64,000 nt of DNA from Phycisphaerae bacterium (lineage in GTDB: Bacteria; Planctomycetota; Phycisphaerae; Sedimentisphaerales; Anaerobacaceae): contig JAUXAB010000008.1 of assembly GCA_030615025.1 (NCBI GenBank), positions 18,514 through 82,513 on the forward strand, read 5' to 3'. The notes beneath the pieces were generated by a model. It saw only the letters and a list, made by a program, of their open reading frames with translations. It did no database searches and was not told the DNA's origin. Shown one piece after another: positions 1-7,740 of this stretch. Position 1 is the first letter of the stretch. Every line of letters begins with the position of its first letter. The position numbers were made by a program, and so were the translations under genes.

Positions 1-600
1 CACACCAGCCCGCACGATTTGGCCGACTACGACGAGCCGATGTTTCCCGTGGCCGAGACCGAGATCGGTAAGATCGGCACCGCCATTTGCTACGACTGGC
101 TGTTCCCCGAGGCAATTCGGCAGCTGAGTCTCGGCGGGGCCGAGCTGCTCGTGCGCGTCTCGGCGTATATGGACCCGTGGGGAACAACCCCACCTCTGGA
201 TTGGTGGACGCTCGTCAACCGTGTGCGCGCGCTGGAGAACATGGCCTATGTGGTCGCAGCCAACCAGGCGGCCAGCCTGCAAAACTATCCGCCGTTCAGC
301 TGGCCCGGAGGCAGCATGATAGTTGACTACGATGGCCGCGTGCTCGCCCAGGCCGAGCAGGGAGCGGGGGAGAAGATCGTTGTCGGCCCGATTGATCTGG
401 CCGCCTTGCGCGCCGAACGGCAGCGCCGTCGCGGACATCATATGCTGGCCCACCTGCGAACCGAAGCCTATCCGGCCTACCAACAGCCGATCTACCCAGC
501 CGGCCGAGGCAGCAACGGCACGATTACCGTTGAGAGCAACGAGGTTTCGCTTCGTCAAGCCCGTGAGGCCCTGAAGCGGATATCACGCGGCCGGCCCTGA
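1..600 (+). CDS. Carbon-nitrogen hydrolase (nitrilase superfamily), 5' end cut by the window
   Basis: The frame is open from base 1 to the TGA at 598-600, so the true start lies outside the window. Visible is the C-terminal ~199 residues of a nitrilase-type amidohydrolase. The nucleophile motif ICYDWLFPEA (Cys near residue 30 of the fragment) is followed by the family's RALENMAYVVAANQ stretch and a GGSMIVDYDGRVLAQA segment. Known for the family: a Glu-Lys-Cys triad hydrolyses nitriles, amides or carbamoyl groups in the cytoplasm; the Glu and Lys would be upstream. The substrate cannot be read. Its last 77 bases overlap, tail to tail, a binding-protein gene on the other strand, which is unusual. 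Confidence 0.88.
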   Translation, partial: HTSPHDLADYDEPMFPVAETEIGKIGTAICYDWLFPEAIRQLSLGGAELLVRVSAYMDPWGTTPPLDWWTLVNRVRALENMAYVVAANQAASLQNYPPFSWPGGSMIVDYDGRVLAQAEQGAGEKIVVGPIDLAALRAERQRRRGHHMLAHLRTEAYPAYQQPIYPAGRGSNGTITVESNEVSLRQAREALKRISRGRP

Positions 601-1885
601 CCATACCAAGGCGGACGGTTCGGCTATTGCCTCCCAGCGCATCCCACTTGACGATCCCCGTTACGCCTGCCCACGGCGAGAGTTCCCTGACGGCGTCACG
701 AATTCGTACGCGATTAAGCCCGGCCTTGCGTATGGCGGCAATCAAAAGGTTGACGGCGTCATAGGTGTGTGCGGCAAGGTAGTCCGGGCCATTTCCAAAG
801 TGGGAAATGAATTTCTTTTCAAAGCTATCTCCGGCATACTGCTCGTGCAGTATGACGGACTTGCCTGGGGTTACCCCTGGAATATAAAGCAGGGGGAATA
901 TAACGCCCTCCGCCGCCTGACCGGCTTCTTCCAGAAAACGGCGGCGTCCCATACTTGGGCCTCCGAAGATACATCCCGTAAAGCCTTTTTTGCGAACGGC
1001 GGAAATGAGGCGCGCACTGTCTTGGGCGCCGGCGATAACGACCAGGGCATGAGCGCCCACCTTCACGATTTTTTCTACAAGCTCTGTGTAATCTTTACCA
1101 CTATGTTTGAATTCAAAGTGATAGCTCGGCGCTATTTGCTGCCGGGTCAAGGACTTGTTGAGCTCAACTGTGAAAACATGGGAATCGTGATCGGTAGCCG
1201 ATACAAGAAGAAATGGCTTTCGCCCAACGTGTAACGAGATAGCGCCAGCCAGGACCGGGGCCTGAAGGTGGTCGCCGGGAAGACAGGAAAACATCCACGG
1301 CACATTGGCGAGATTCACTGTCTTATCGGTGCATCCGGGGTTAAGCAGAGACAAGCGGGCCTTAGCGACGACCTGCTCGGCAAGGTGGGTTGACGGCCCG
1401 TCAATGCCCCCGATGAAAGCCCAGACTTTATCCACGTAGGCCATGCGAACTACCTTTGAGATGCCCGAACCCCAGGGGTTGTCCGACCAACCCGCAACCA
1501 GACGAAACGGCAGGCCCTTGTACCCGCCTGACTGATTGGCTTCTTCAATGGCTAAGCACGCCGCACACCACATGTCGCCTGCTTCCGGGTGGGAAAGTGT
1601 GCTGGGGCCGAAGTATCCTATTAATACTTCCTTGATATCAGTGGGAGGACGTTTCTCACGTCCGGGCCCTGCGTAGTTTGTTTGGTGTTTTCTCGCATCA
1701 AAAAAGACTTTGCGAGAAGGCCGCTCCCTGGGGTACGTATCCCCGGCCCATACCACGAAGGATAAGACCAACAATGCTGCAAAGACGAGGGACGAGAGAC
1801 GAAGGACGAGGGAATTGCGAATTGCGAAATTGAACTTCGAATTTCGAAATTCCTTGTTCATTATTCGATATTCATCACCGGGCAT
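524..1885 (-). CDS. Periplasmic branched-chain-amino-acid-type substrate-binding protein (copy 2)
   Basis: The 453 aa protein resembles the Leu/Ile/Val-binding family (Peripla_BP_6). A hydrophobic export signal (about residues 26-47) precedes a two-lobed domain with VLIGYFGPSTLSHPEAG near the start and DYLAAHTYDAVNLLIAAIR near the end. It is clearly a paralogue of the protein encoded just upstream (both have KVW.F/I..G.IDG and a NPG/NSG.TD motif). ATG 1885 has a weak AGGAT upstream; ATG 1861 is the alternative. The leader is built from word repeats (1784-1912), so the signal peptide may have been acquired recently. No permease or ATPase adjoins it, so a sensory or scavenging role is as likely as classical transport. 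Confidence 0.8.
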   Translation of the reverse strand: MPGDEYRIMNKEFRNSKFNFAIRNSLVLRLSSLVFAALLVLSFVVWAGDTYPRERPSRKVFFDARKHQTNYAGPGREKRPPTDIKEVLIGYFGPSTLSHPEAGDMWCAACLAIEEANQSGGYKGLPFRLVAGWSDNPWGSGISKVVRMAYVDKVWAFIGGIDGPSTHLAEQVVAKARLSLLNPGCTDKTVNLANVPWMFSCLPGDHLQAPVLAGAISLHVGRKPFLLVSATDHDSHVFTVELNKSLTRQQIAPSYHFEFKHSGKDYTELVEKIVKVGAHALVVIAGAQDSARLISAVRKKGFTGCIFGGPSMGRRRFLEEAGQAAEGVIFPLLYIPGVTPGKSVILHEQYAGDSFEKKFISHFGNGPDYLAAHTYDAVNLLIAAIRKAGLNRVRIRDAVRELSPWAGVTGIVKWDALGGNSRTVRLGMVRAGRVISASGPHGLDEAKPRCSQR

Positions 1886-1912
1886 TCTGTTTTATCCTGT
1901 AAATCCTGTCTA
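1784..1912. repeat. Cluster of three word-repeat families
   Basis: Three degenerate tandem word arrays sit side by side: GACGAGG/GACGAGA words at 1784-1811, AATTGCGAA/AATTTCGAA words at about 1812-1855, and TTTATCCTGTAAATCCTGTC at about 1889-1909. On the minus strand they form the start region and signal peptide of the downstream binding-protein gene. Confidence 0.75.
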
Positions 1913-3397
1913 AAGCTTTGCCGGCGGCCTGCTGACCCTGTCTCGCCGGGGAATGTAGCCTCGAGGTATCTTAAGCTCTTCTCTGGAGTAGAAGTTCCAT
2001 TTGCCTTTTTTTCGTTTTGCCAGGTACACATCGCCAACGTCATCGAGGCAGGAGCTTAGCATAATATCGCCCGTTACGCCGTTGAAGGGCCTAACTCTAT
2101 ATGCCAGCACATCGCGGATTTTCGCCCGGTTAAGACCTGCCACCTGTACGGCCCAGATAAGCATATTCATACCATCGTAGGCGTGAGCGGCGAATGTTTC
2201 CGGTTCTTCACCAAAGCGCTTCCTGAAGGCCTTGCGGAACTCTGTGAGTCTCTTGTTTTTACCTTTCGGATTCCATGGAGAGCTACAGATAACCCCCTCG
2301 GCATTTGCCCCGGCGATTCCGATGAACTCATCCGAAAGGCAGCGGTCGGAGGCGAAGTAGGGCTGCTTCATACCCATGGCACGCATCTGGTTTAGAATCT
2401 GTGCGCCTTCAACGGCGTCACCCCAGTGAACAATTGCCTCGAGATTTTCTCTCTTGAGACGCTCCAGTTGTAAAGAGAAGTCCTGTATCCCCAAATCATA
2501 GGCCATTTCCAAAACAATTGGATTGCCGAGGCGCCGGCTTCCATCAAGGATTTCACGGACGCCGAAGCGGCCGTAACGGTTGCTCCCACGTATGACTCCG
2601 ACCCGTTTGAGGCCGAGCTTTCTATACAGGTAATCAACAAGGAGGTAACCTTGTTGCCGATCGTCGCTGATGCAGCGAAAAACCCACGGGATGTTCGTCT
2701 CGATAAATGTTGGGTCGGTGTCGCCGGAGTTCATCATAACAATTTCGGCCTTGAGCGCGACCCGGATAGCAATGTGGCTGTTGGCACCGTCAATGGTGCC
2801 GAGAATCACCCAGACTTTGTCCTTATAAGCCAATTTGATGATTTCATTACCAGAGGCGCCCCAGAGTCCGTTATCGTTACTGATAGCAAGTTCAAAGGGA
2901 ATATTCCGCTTAAGATACCCTCCCCTAACGTTGGCTTCTTCGATGGCGAGCCGGACGCCTTGCAGCATCTTAATGCCCAACGTTTCCTCATGGCTCTTTC
3001 CGCCGGTAGCTACCGAAACGGTAGACATAATCGGGCCGATGAAGCCGAGCTTGACGGTCTCTACGTCGATCGGCTCGGGGATTGCTCGACCGGGCCCTGT
3101 GTACTCGATTTGGAGCAGGAAGTGCTCCTTAAACGGCGTCACATGCCGAAACGGCTCGACGTCCTGTGCGGTTTTCGCGTATACCTCATCCTCTCGCAGC
3201 CCAAGGTCGGGAACTTCGTAGGCACTGACAGAGTTGATTTTCCGAAGGACTTCAAGCGTTTCGGGGTCAACGTCCGCCGAAAGGCGTCCTGCGGAGACAG
3301 AAGACTCCAAGCCCTCTGTTTTTGTTTCTTCCGGCCCGGCGCAAGACAGGGCACCCAGCACAAGGGCTGCGGAAAGTAGAATCATATATCGCTTCAT
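1910..3397 (-). CDS. Substrate-binding lipoprotein, branched-chain-amino-acid type (copy 1)
   Basis: ATG 3397 is chosen because a strong GGGAGGAGG lies about 8 nt upstream and a lipoprotein signal follows at once (MKRYMILLSAALVLGALSC, lipobox ALSC). The mature ~475 aa protein has the Peripla_BP_6 fold signature: VKLGFIGPIMSTVS, then GVRLAIEEANVRGG, then ETFAAHAYDGMNMLIWA. It would be a membrane-anchored periplasmic receptor for a small ligand, of unknown identity. It lies 24 bases upstream of its paralogue and about 80 bases downstream of a propeller gene, consistent with one leftward transcript of exported proteins. No transport partner genes are present in the window. Confidence 0.85.
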   Translation of the reverse strand: MKRYMILLSAALVLGALSCAGPEETKTEGLESSVSAGRLSADVDPETLEVLRKINSVSAYEVPDLGLREDEVYAKTAQDVEPFRHVTPFKEHFLLQIEYTGPGRAIPEPIDVETVKLGFIGPIMSTVSVATGGKSHEETLGIKMLQGVRLAIEEANVRGGYLKRNIPFELAISNDNGLWGASGNEIIKLAYKDKVWVILGTIDGANSHIAIRVALKAEIVMMNSGDTDPTFIETNIPWVFRCISDDRQQGYLLVDYLYRKLGLKRVGVIRGSNRYGRFGVREILDGSRRLGNPIVLEMAYDLGIQDFSLQLERLKRENLEAIVHWGDAVEGAQILNQMRAMGMKQPYFASDRCLSDEFIGIAGANAEGVICSSPWNPKGKNKRLTEFRKAFRKRFGEEPETFAAHAYDGMNMLIWAVQVAGLNRAKIRDVLAYRVRPFNGVTGDIMLSSCLDDVGDVYLAKRKKGKWNFYSREELKIPRGYIPRRDRVSRPPAKL

Positions 3398-3475
3398 AAT
3401 GTTAACCTCCTCCCAATCCAAATTAAGCATCGCTAAAAATGAATACTCTTGGTTATTATTTTACCATATTTGTTT

Positions 3476-4666
3476 CTAATTTTCTGCCTTTATTTTCACA
3501 ATTTTTGCCTTGTACACCGCCCTGTCCTTCAATCCTTTGTAGTATCCGGGGCCGATACCCCATCCAACTCCCTTTGAGGTCCCTACCCAGACGTCATTGC
3601 CGTCAATTTCCACCCAGAGTGCGTAATTGTGAGGAATGCTCTTTGGCATGTCGATGGCCTCAAGTACCTTTTGATTTTGACTGACGACCGCCTTGCCCCT
3701 GTGTGTGTTAGGGTCCATGGTGTATGTGACCCAGGTATCTGACGGAAAATCGGCAAGCACGCCTAAGCCCTTATCGGTCGCAAACCAGGCTTCGTTGGCG
3801 CTGCGGCCTTTAACGGCGTTACCGAAGTCACTGGGCAAACCGGTTTCATGTTCGTAGAAGCCTCGCCAGTGCCGACCATCGTAGCGGTTCATACCGAAAT
3901 AGGTTGACACCCATAAAATGCCGTCGATGTAACTGGTACCGGTACTGATTACGTGAACTATACCATCGTCACGATAGAGGTCGATTTCCATTTCACCGTC
4001 GGGGTCGAGATAGTCTTTCCACGTCTCCGTGGCCACGTCGAACTCCAGGACGCCGCTGCCCCAGATTCCGAGATAGACCTTTCCCGCGTCGTAGGAGACG
4101 CCGTAGTTCCAGATCTCCTCCATTGGCGAGTTTTTTTCCGTGTATATCGTCCATTCACCGGTAACGGTGTTATACCTGCTCGCACCGGCGGTTGTGGCCG
4201 CCCACACATTGTCGTTTTCAATCGCGACCCCATAGACTACATCGTTGACCAGTCCACTGTTGAGCTGGTGCCAATGGTCAAATCGGCCGCCGCTGAAGCG
4301 TGCAAGACCACCGCCAAACAGCCCAACCCAGAGCTCCCCGGTTTTGGGGTTGACGTCGAGGGCCGAGACCACCCGCCAGGGAAGGCCGTCCTTTTCTTTC
4401 CAGCTTTTAATCTTGCCGGTCCGCTTGTCGATACAGGCAAGACCGTTTTCGGTGCCCACCCAGACCTTCGGGCCATCGGCCTTGATTGCGAAAACATGGT
4501 CGTTGGGAAGACCGGTGTTGACGGTAAAGTGCTTCCATTCGGTATAAACATAAGGCAGCTTTTCCCGTGGCCCGTGACTCGTCGCGCGTGACCCGAGCGC
4601 CGAGCGCCGAGCGACGAGCAACGAGCACACCATCAGGATTTTTACTGCAATTATGAGATACTTCAT
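3476..4666 (-). CDS. Exported two-component-regulator-type beta-propeller (Reg_prop)
   Basis: The 396 aa protein has short repeated blades of the form W.GTENGLACID, LWVGLFGGGLARF, VWAATTAGASRYN, AWFATDKGLGVL and VWVGTSKGVGWG, typical of the Reg_prop blades found in periplasmic sensors. No kinase domain follows, so it is a stand-alone propeller. A signal segment occupies residues 1-20. The stretch just after it is encoded by a tandem word repeat (4566-4627). An AAAAGGAATT ribosome site lies upstream of ATG 4666. Ligand and partner are unknown; location between cytochrome and binding-protein genes suggests a shared periplasmic role. Confidence 0.8.
   Translation of the reverse strand: MKYLIIAVKILMVCSLLVARRSALGSRATSHGPREKLPYVYTEWKHFTVNTGLPNDHVFAIKADGPKVWVGTENGLACIDKRTGKIKSWKEKDGLPWRVVSALDVNPKTGELWVGLFGGGLARFSGGRFDHWHQLNSGLVNDVVYGVAIENDNVWAATTAGASRYNTVTGEWTIYTEKNSPMEEIWNYGVSYDAGKVYLGIWGSGVLEFDVATETWKDYLDPDGEMEIDLYRDDGIVHVISTGTSYIDGILWVSTYFGMNRYDGRHWRGFYEHETGLPSDFGNAVKGRSANEAWFATDKGLGVLADFPSDTWVTYTMDPNTHRGKAVVSQNQKVLEAIDMPKSIPHNYALWVEIDGNDVWVGTSKGVGWGIGPGYYKGLKDRAVYKAKIVKIKAEN
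4566..4627. repeat. Word repeat (GTGACTC/GAGCGCC/GACGAGCA words) inside a signal-peptide region
   Basis: Degenerate tandem 7-9 bp words such as GTGACTCGTC, GAGCGCCGAGCGCCGAGC and GACGAGCAACGAGC fill 62 bp. They are translated on the minus strand as the Arg/Ser-rich stretch after the hydrophobic core of the propeller's signal peptide. Confidence 0.75.
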
Positions 4667-4689
4667 AAATAATTCCTTTTCCTTCTATT

Positions 4690-4775
4690 TTCTGCCACCA
4701 AGGCACCAAGACACGAAGAATTTTTTTGTTTTTTACTTATATCTAATTCTCTTTGTGACTTCGTGTCTTTGTGGC
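4690..4775. repeat. Inverted word repeat with CAAGACACGAAG arms
   Basis: The left arm has CACCAAGGCACCAAGACACG words; the right arm has CTTCGTGTCTTTGTGGC. They pair over about 12-13 bp with one mismatch. It occupies most of the gap between the cytochrome gene and the propeller gene, and could act as an mRNA hairpin, but there is no clean T tract after the right-hand arm on either strand. Confidence 0.6.
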
Positions 4776-4793
4776 TAATTCCTTTGTCTTCAG

Positions 4794-7676
4794 CTACAAT
4801 GTCTTGATGTACTCGATTAAATCGTTGAGCTGGTCTTTGGTCATATCGTTGGTAACGCCATGTTCGTCATCAGGATTATACCTTGTCCAGATCTCTTCCA
4901 GGGTCTCCGCGATTCCATTGTGCAGATAGGGAGCCGAGTCGTAGATGTTGTTAAGGTGCGGTGTGTCAAAATCCGATTCATGGTCAAGCCAGAGCTTTGT
5001 CCCGATATTGTGGCGGCGCCGGTCGGTGTAAAGCGGCGGAAGGTGACAGGTGGCGCACCTGTTTCCTTTCGGGATAATGCGACCATCATTGGTCATGGTC
5101 CTTTCAAACATTTTTTTCCCACGGCGTTGTGCATCGGTAAGCTCCGCTCCCAGAGGACGGTAACGATTCGACGGGCGGGGAATGGTGCAAATGTAGTTGT
5201 CCAACGCAGAGAGCTCTTCGGGCGTAAATGGTTGAATACGGGTAAAGAAGACCGCAAGACGCGGTCCGCACTGCCTTTGCAGGCTTGGATTGGTCCCTTC
5301 CCATTTGAAGGGGGCCGTGTCGAGAATCCCGCGGAGTGTGCGGTTATCCACGGGACAGACTCCGATTCCGTCGGGCTCGATATCGTAGGTGAGACCATCA
5401 ACGTGCCCGTCGGGATGGCATGAGTGACATGAAAACTGGCGATTGAAGGTGATGTTTGCGCTGTGGAAAAGGCGTTCGCCGTAACGCACTTTCGTAATAA
5501 CTTTAGGGCCTCCAAGGTCAATCCTCCCAACCGCGCAGAAACTATTGATATCGATTACCGTCAGCGAGTCATCCAGTGCATTTGCTGTGAAGGCGGTTTT
5601 TCCATCCGGCGCAATGAGTACCCCTCGCGGGCTGTCGCCGGTTCGGATATGGTCGATGACGAATTCCGTAGGTTTTCCCAGATGATTGCCGAACACATGC
5701 TCGCGTTCATAGGTAGAAGCGGCTTCGAGCATGGATATAAGCTTGGTGACGTCCACGACGGCGATGCGATTTGAGCCGGAACTTGTCACCAGGGCCAGAC
5801 GGCCATCGGGCGTGATCGCCACGTCAGTCGGGTCGGGAAAACACATACCGGGTTCGTCGAGGAGCACCTGGTCAACGCGGCCATCTTTGGGTTCCCCCCA
5901 GGGGGGGGCCCGCCACACAATTCCCAGGCCATTGGTAATCGTCCAACCCTGAAGCAAACGTGTCATGGGAACGAGGTTTTTCGTTCGGTTGAGGGTGATG
6001 AGGGCAAAATTTCCGCTTGGATGCCAGGCAATGCCCTGCATGAGGTTAGCGGCAGGGACCACGATACGGTCCTTTACGACCGCCTGGGACGTATCAATGA
6101 CCGTAACTTCAGACACCGAGGGCGTGCGAAACTTGACAAACCGTGAGAGGTTATTGGTAACGTAGATGGCCGACCCGTCTGGAGAGCGTGACAATGACCA
6201 GGGGCTGCGACTTGCGCTAAGACGCTTGAGCTTTTTCAAAGTAGTCGTGTCAATAACAGAAATACTGTCCGCAGACGTATTCAGAACGTATAGATGTTTA
6301 CCTGAGCTATCGGTGAGCAAACCATGAGGTTCATCACCTACGGCAAGAGTGGCAATAACGTTCCGGGATAACACATCAATAACCGAGACCGTATCATCCA
6401 GACGATTACTCACATATGCCCTTGCTCCGTCAGGGCTGAAAGTAACGTCTGTCGGGTGGTGGCCGACTGATATTTCCGCAACTTTTTGCCGCCTCTGTAC
6501 GTTCACGACGATGACCGTGTGAGATGCCTCACAGGTTACATAGAGTTCTTTGCCGTCCGGACTGAGGGCCATGTTAAGCGGCGTTTTGTAGCGCGGCGCT
6601 TGCGAGACCGCGGGCGCGCGGGTCGGGTGAGCGATTTTTTTAACAGCCTCGTCAAAATCAAAGGGCTTGTCATGGGGATTTTCGTGACACCGCAGGCAGG
6701 TCTCTCGATTTATCTCCCGGAGCCCGGCGGCCCTGGCCGCAGGCCGGTCTCTCATAACCGCTTCCGGATAATAGTGACTGCCGGCGCCGTGACAGGCCTC
6801 GCACCCAACGCCTTCATACAATGAGAAAAATTCGATTACACCTTCTGTAAGCTGATGATAAGCAGTAGTATGACACTTCAGGCACGCTATATTGGTTTGG
6901 GGATCACCTTTCAAACCCTGCTTTTTGGCAATTGCATACGCCTCAGGAGTAGCGAGAACCGCATACGCACGGGCATGGGCGCTCATACGCCATTTACTGA
7001 ACTGATAACCCATCATAGGGCCCTTGTGACAGGCGGCACAGATGAGAACGCCTATGTATTTACCTCTGCCTTTTTTCAAACCCGTTACGTCCGGGAGTTG
7101 CGACATTGGCCCATATTTGAAGTCTCCGGGAGTCGGATGGGCAATATCCTTTAAGGCTTTTTTCATATCAAGCTTGGGTAGTTTGTGTACGGCAACGTGG
7201 GAGCCCTTCACCTGGTGACAGCCCATGCAGTCCGGTATCGTGGGCATAATCAGGCCTGCCTTCATAGCTGCCTGGCGGTCCATCATAATAGCTGCGTCCG
7301 TGTATTCGCTTCCGGGGCCGTGGCATTTTTCGCATTGAACGCCGTCTTCGGTAAAGAATGTTTGGTCTTTTTCCCACGCTTCTGCATGGGCGCCGGTTGC
7401 GTGGCATCCCAGACACATGGGCGATTCCTGGGGTTCCTGAGGAATACCGCTTAACTCAGCGATTTTTTTCGACTCCGGTTTGGCAAGGACCGCATAGGCT
7501 GTGGCGTGCTTGGAAGCCAGCCATCGGCTGAACTGATGGCCCATATCTTTTCCCTGGTGGCAGGTGGCGCATACCTTCGCCCCAACGTACACCGGATGTT
7601 TCCGCTGGCCTTCTGCTGCCCAAAGAGCGCCTGCTAACACTACGATGATTAATGTAATTAGAAGAGACCTTCGCAT
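4794..7676 (-). CDS. Ten-haem c-type cytochrome / YVTN propeller / dihaem peroxidase-like fusion
   Basis: The start at ATG 7676 gives a clean signal peptide (MRRSLLITLIIVVLAGALWA) with GGAG upstream. About 960 aa hold ten CXXCH haem motifs. Residues ~30-370 contain two repeats of a four-haem module: CATCH, CLGCH, CEKCH, CMGCH, then CAACH, CLKCH, CEACH, CLRCH. Residues ~370-720 form a YVTN-type propeller (TVIVVNVQRRQKVAEISVG, DDTVSVIDVLSRNVIATL). Residues ~740-960 resemble MauG/CcpA dihaem peroxidases (CHSCHPDGHVDG, CATCHLPP, then HLNNIYDSAPYLHNG). It is presumably a periplasmic electron-transfer or peroxidase protein; donor and substrate are unknown. Its neighbours are also exported and one also binds haem. 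A GC-rich palindrome at 5889-5911 sits in-frame in the propeller. Confidence 0.88.
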   Translation of the reverse strand: MRRSLLITLIIVVLAGALWAAEGQRKHPVYVGAKVCATCHQGKDMGHQFSRWLASKHATAYAVLAKPESKKIAELSGIPQEPQESPMCLGCHATGAHAEAWEKDQTFFTEDGVQCEKCHGPGSEYTDAAIMMDRQAAMKAGLIMPTIPDCMGCHQVKGSHVAVHKLPKLDMKKALKDIAHPTPGDFKYGPMSQLPDVTGLKKGRGKYIGVLICAACHKGPMMGYQFSKWRMSAHARAYAVLATPEAYAIAKKQGLKGDPQTNIACLKCHTTAYHQLTEGVIEFFSLYEGVGCEACHGAGSHYYPEAVMRDRPAARAAGLREINRETCLRCHENPHDKPFDFDEAVKKIAHPTRAPAVSQAPRYKTPLNMALSPDGKELYVTCEASHTVIVVNVQRRQKVAEISVGHHPTDVTFSPDGARAYVSNRLDDTVSVIDVLSRNVIATLAVGDEPHGLLTDSSGKHLYVLNTSADSISVIDTTTLKKLKRLSASRSPWSLSRSPDGSAIYVTNNLSRFVKFRTPSVSEVTVIDTSQAVVKDRIVVPAANLMQGIAWHPSGNFALITLNRTKNLVPMTRLLQGWTITNGLGIVWRAPPWGEPKDGRVDQVLLDEPGMCFPDPTDVAITPDGRLALVTSSGSNRIAVVDVTKLISMLEAASTYEREHVFGNHLGKPTEFVIDHIRTGDSPRGVLIAPDGKTAFTANALDDSLTVIDINSFCAVGRIDLGGPKVITKVRYGERLFHSANITFNRQFSCHSCHPDGHVDGLTYDIEPDGIGVCPVDNRTLRGILDTAPFKWEGTNPSLQRQCGPRLAVFFTRIQPFTPEELSALDNYICTIPRPSNRYRPLGAELTDAQRRGKKMFERTMTNDGRIIPKGNRCATCHLPPLYTDRRRHNIGTKLWLDHESDFDTPHLNNIYDSAPYLHNGIAETLEEIWTRYNPDDEHGVTNDMTKDQLNDLIEYIKTL
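5889..5911. repeat. GGGTTCCC...GGGGGCCC palindromic element inside a gene
   Basis: The 23 bp run has GGGTTCCCCCC, an A, then GGGGGGGGCCC. Its ends match the GGTTCCC...GGGGGCCC arrangement at 9679-9701. It is translated in-frame within the YVTN propeller as a short Pro/Trp/Gly-rich loop. Confidence 0.45.
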
Positions 7677-7697
7677 TGCATTACTACTCCAATAATC

Positions 7698-7740
7698 CAC
7701 ACATTTACATGTGTGCTATTCCCCACACATAAGTGTGGGG
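7698..7740 (-). promoter_or_regulatory. Two adjacent hairpins in the intercistronic gap
   Basis: CACACAT-TTAC-ATGTGTG (7698-7715) and CCCCACAC-ATAA-GTGTGGGG (7721-7740) are both perfect and lie between the stop of the FG-GAP gene and the start of the cytochrome gene. There is no T run, so they look like mRNA processing or stability elements rather than a terminator. That role is an inference. Confidence 0.5.

Noticed and set aside
2651..3379. 242 aa open frame antisense to the binding lipoprotein
   Set aside because: It mirrors a well-supported gene with signal peptide and family motifs on the other strand.
3953..4591. 212 aa open frame antisense to the Reg_prop propeller
   Set aside because: The propeller blades on the minus strand are clear; the plus-strand frame has no motif.
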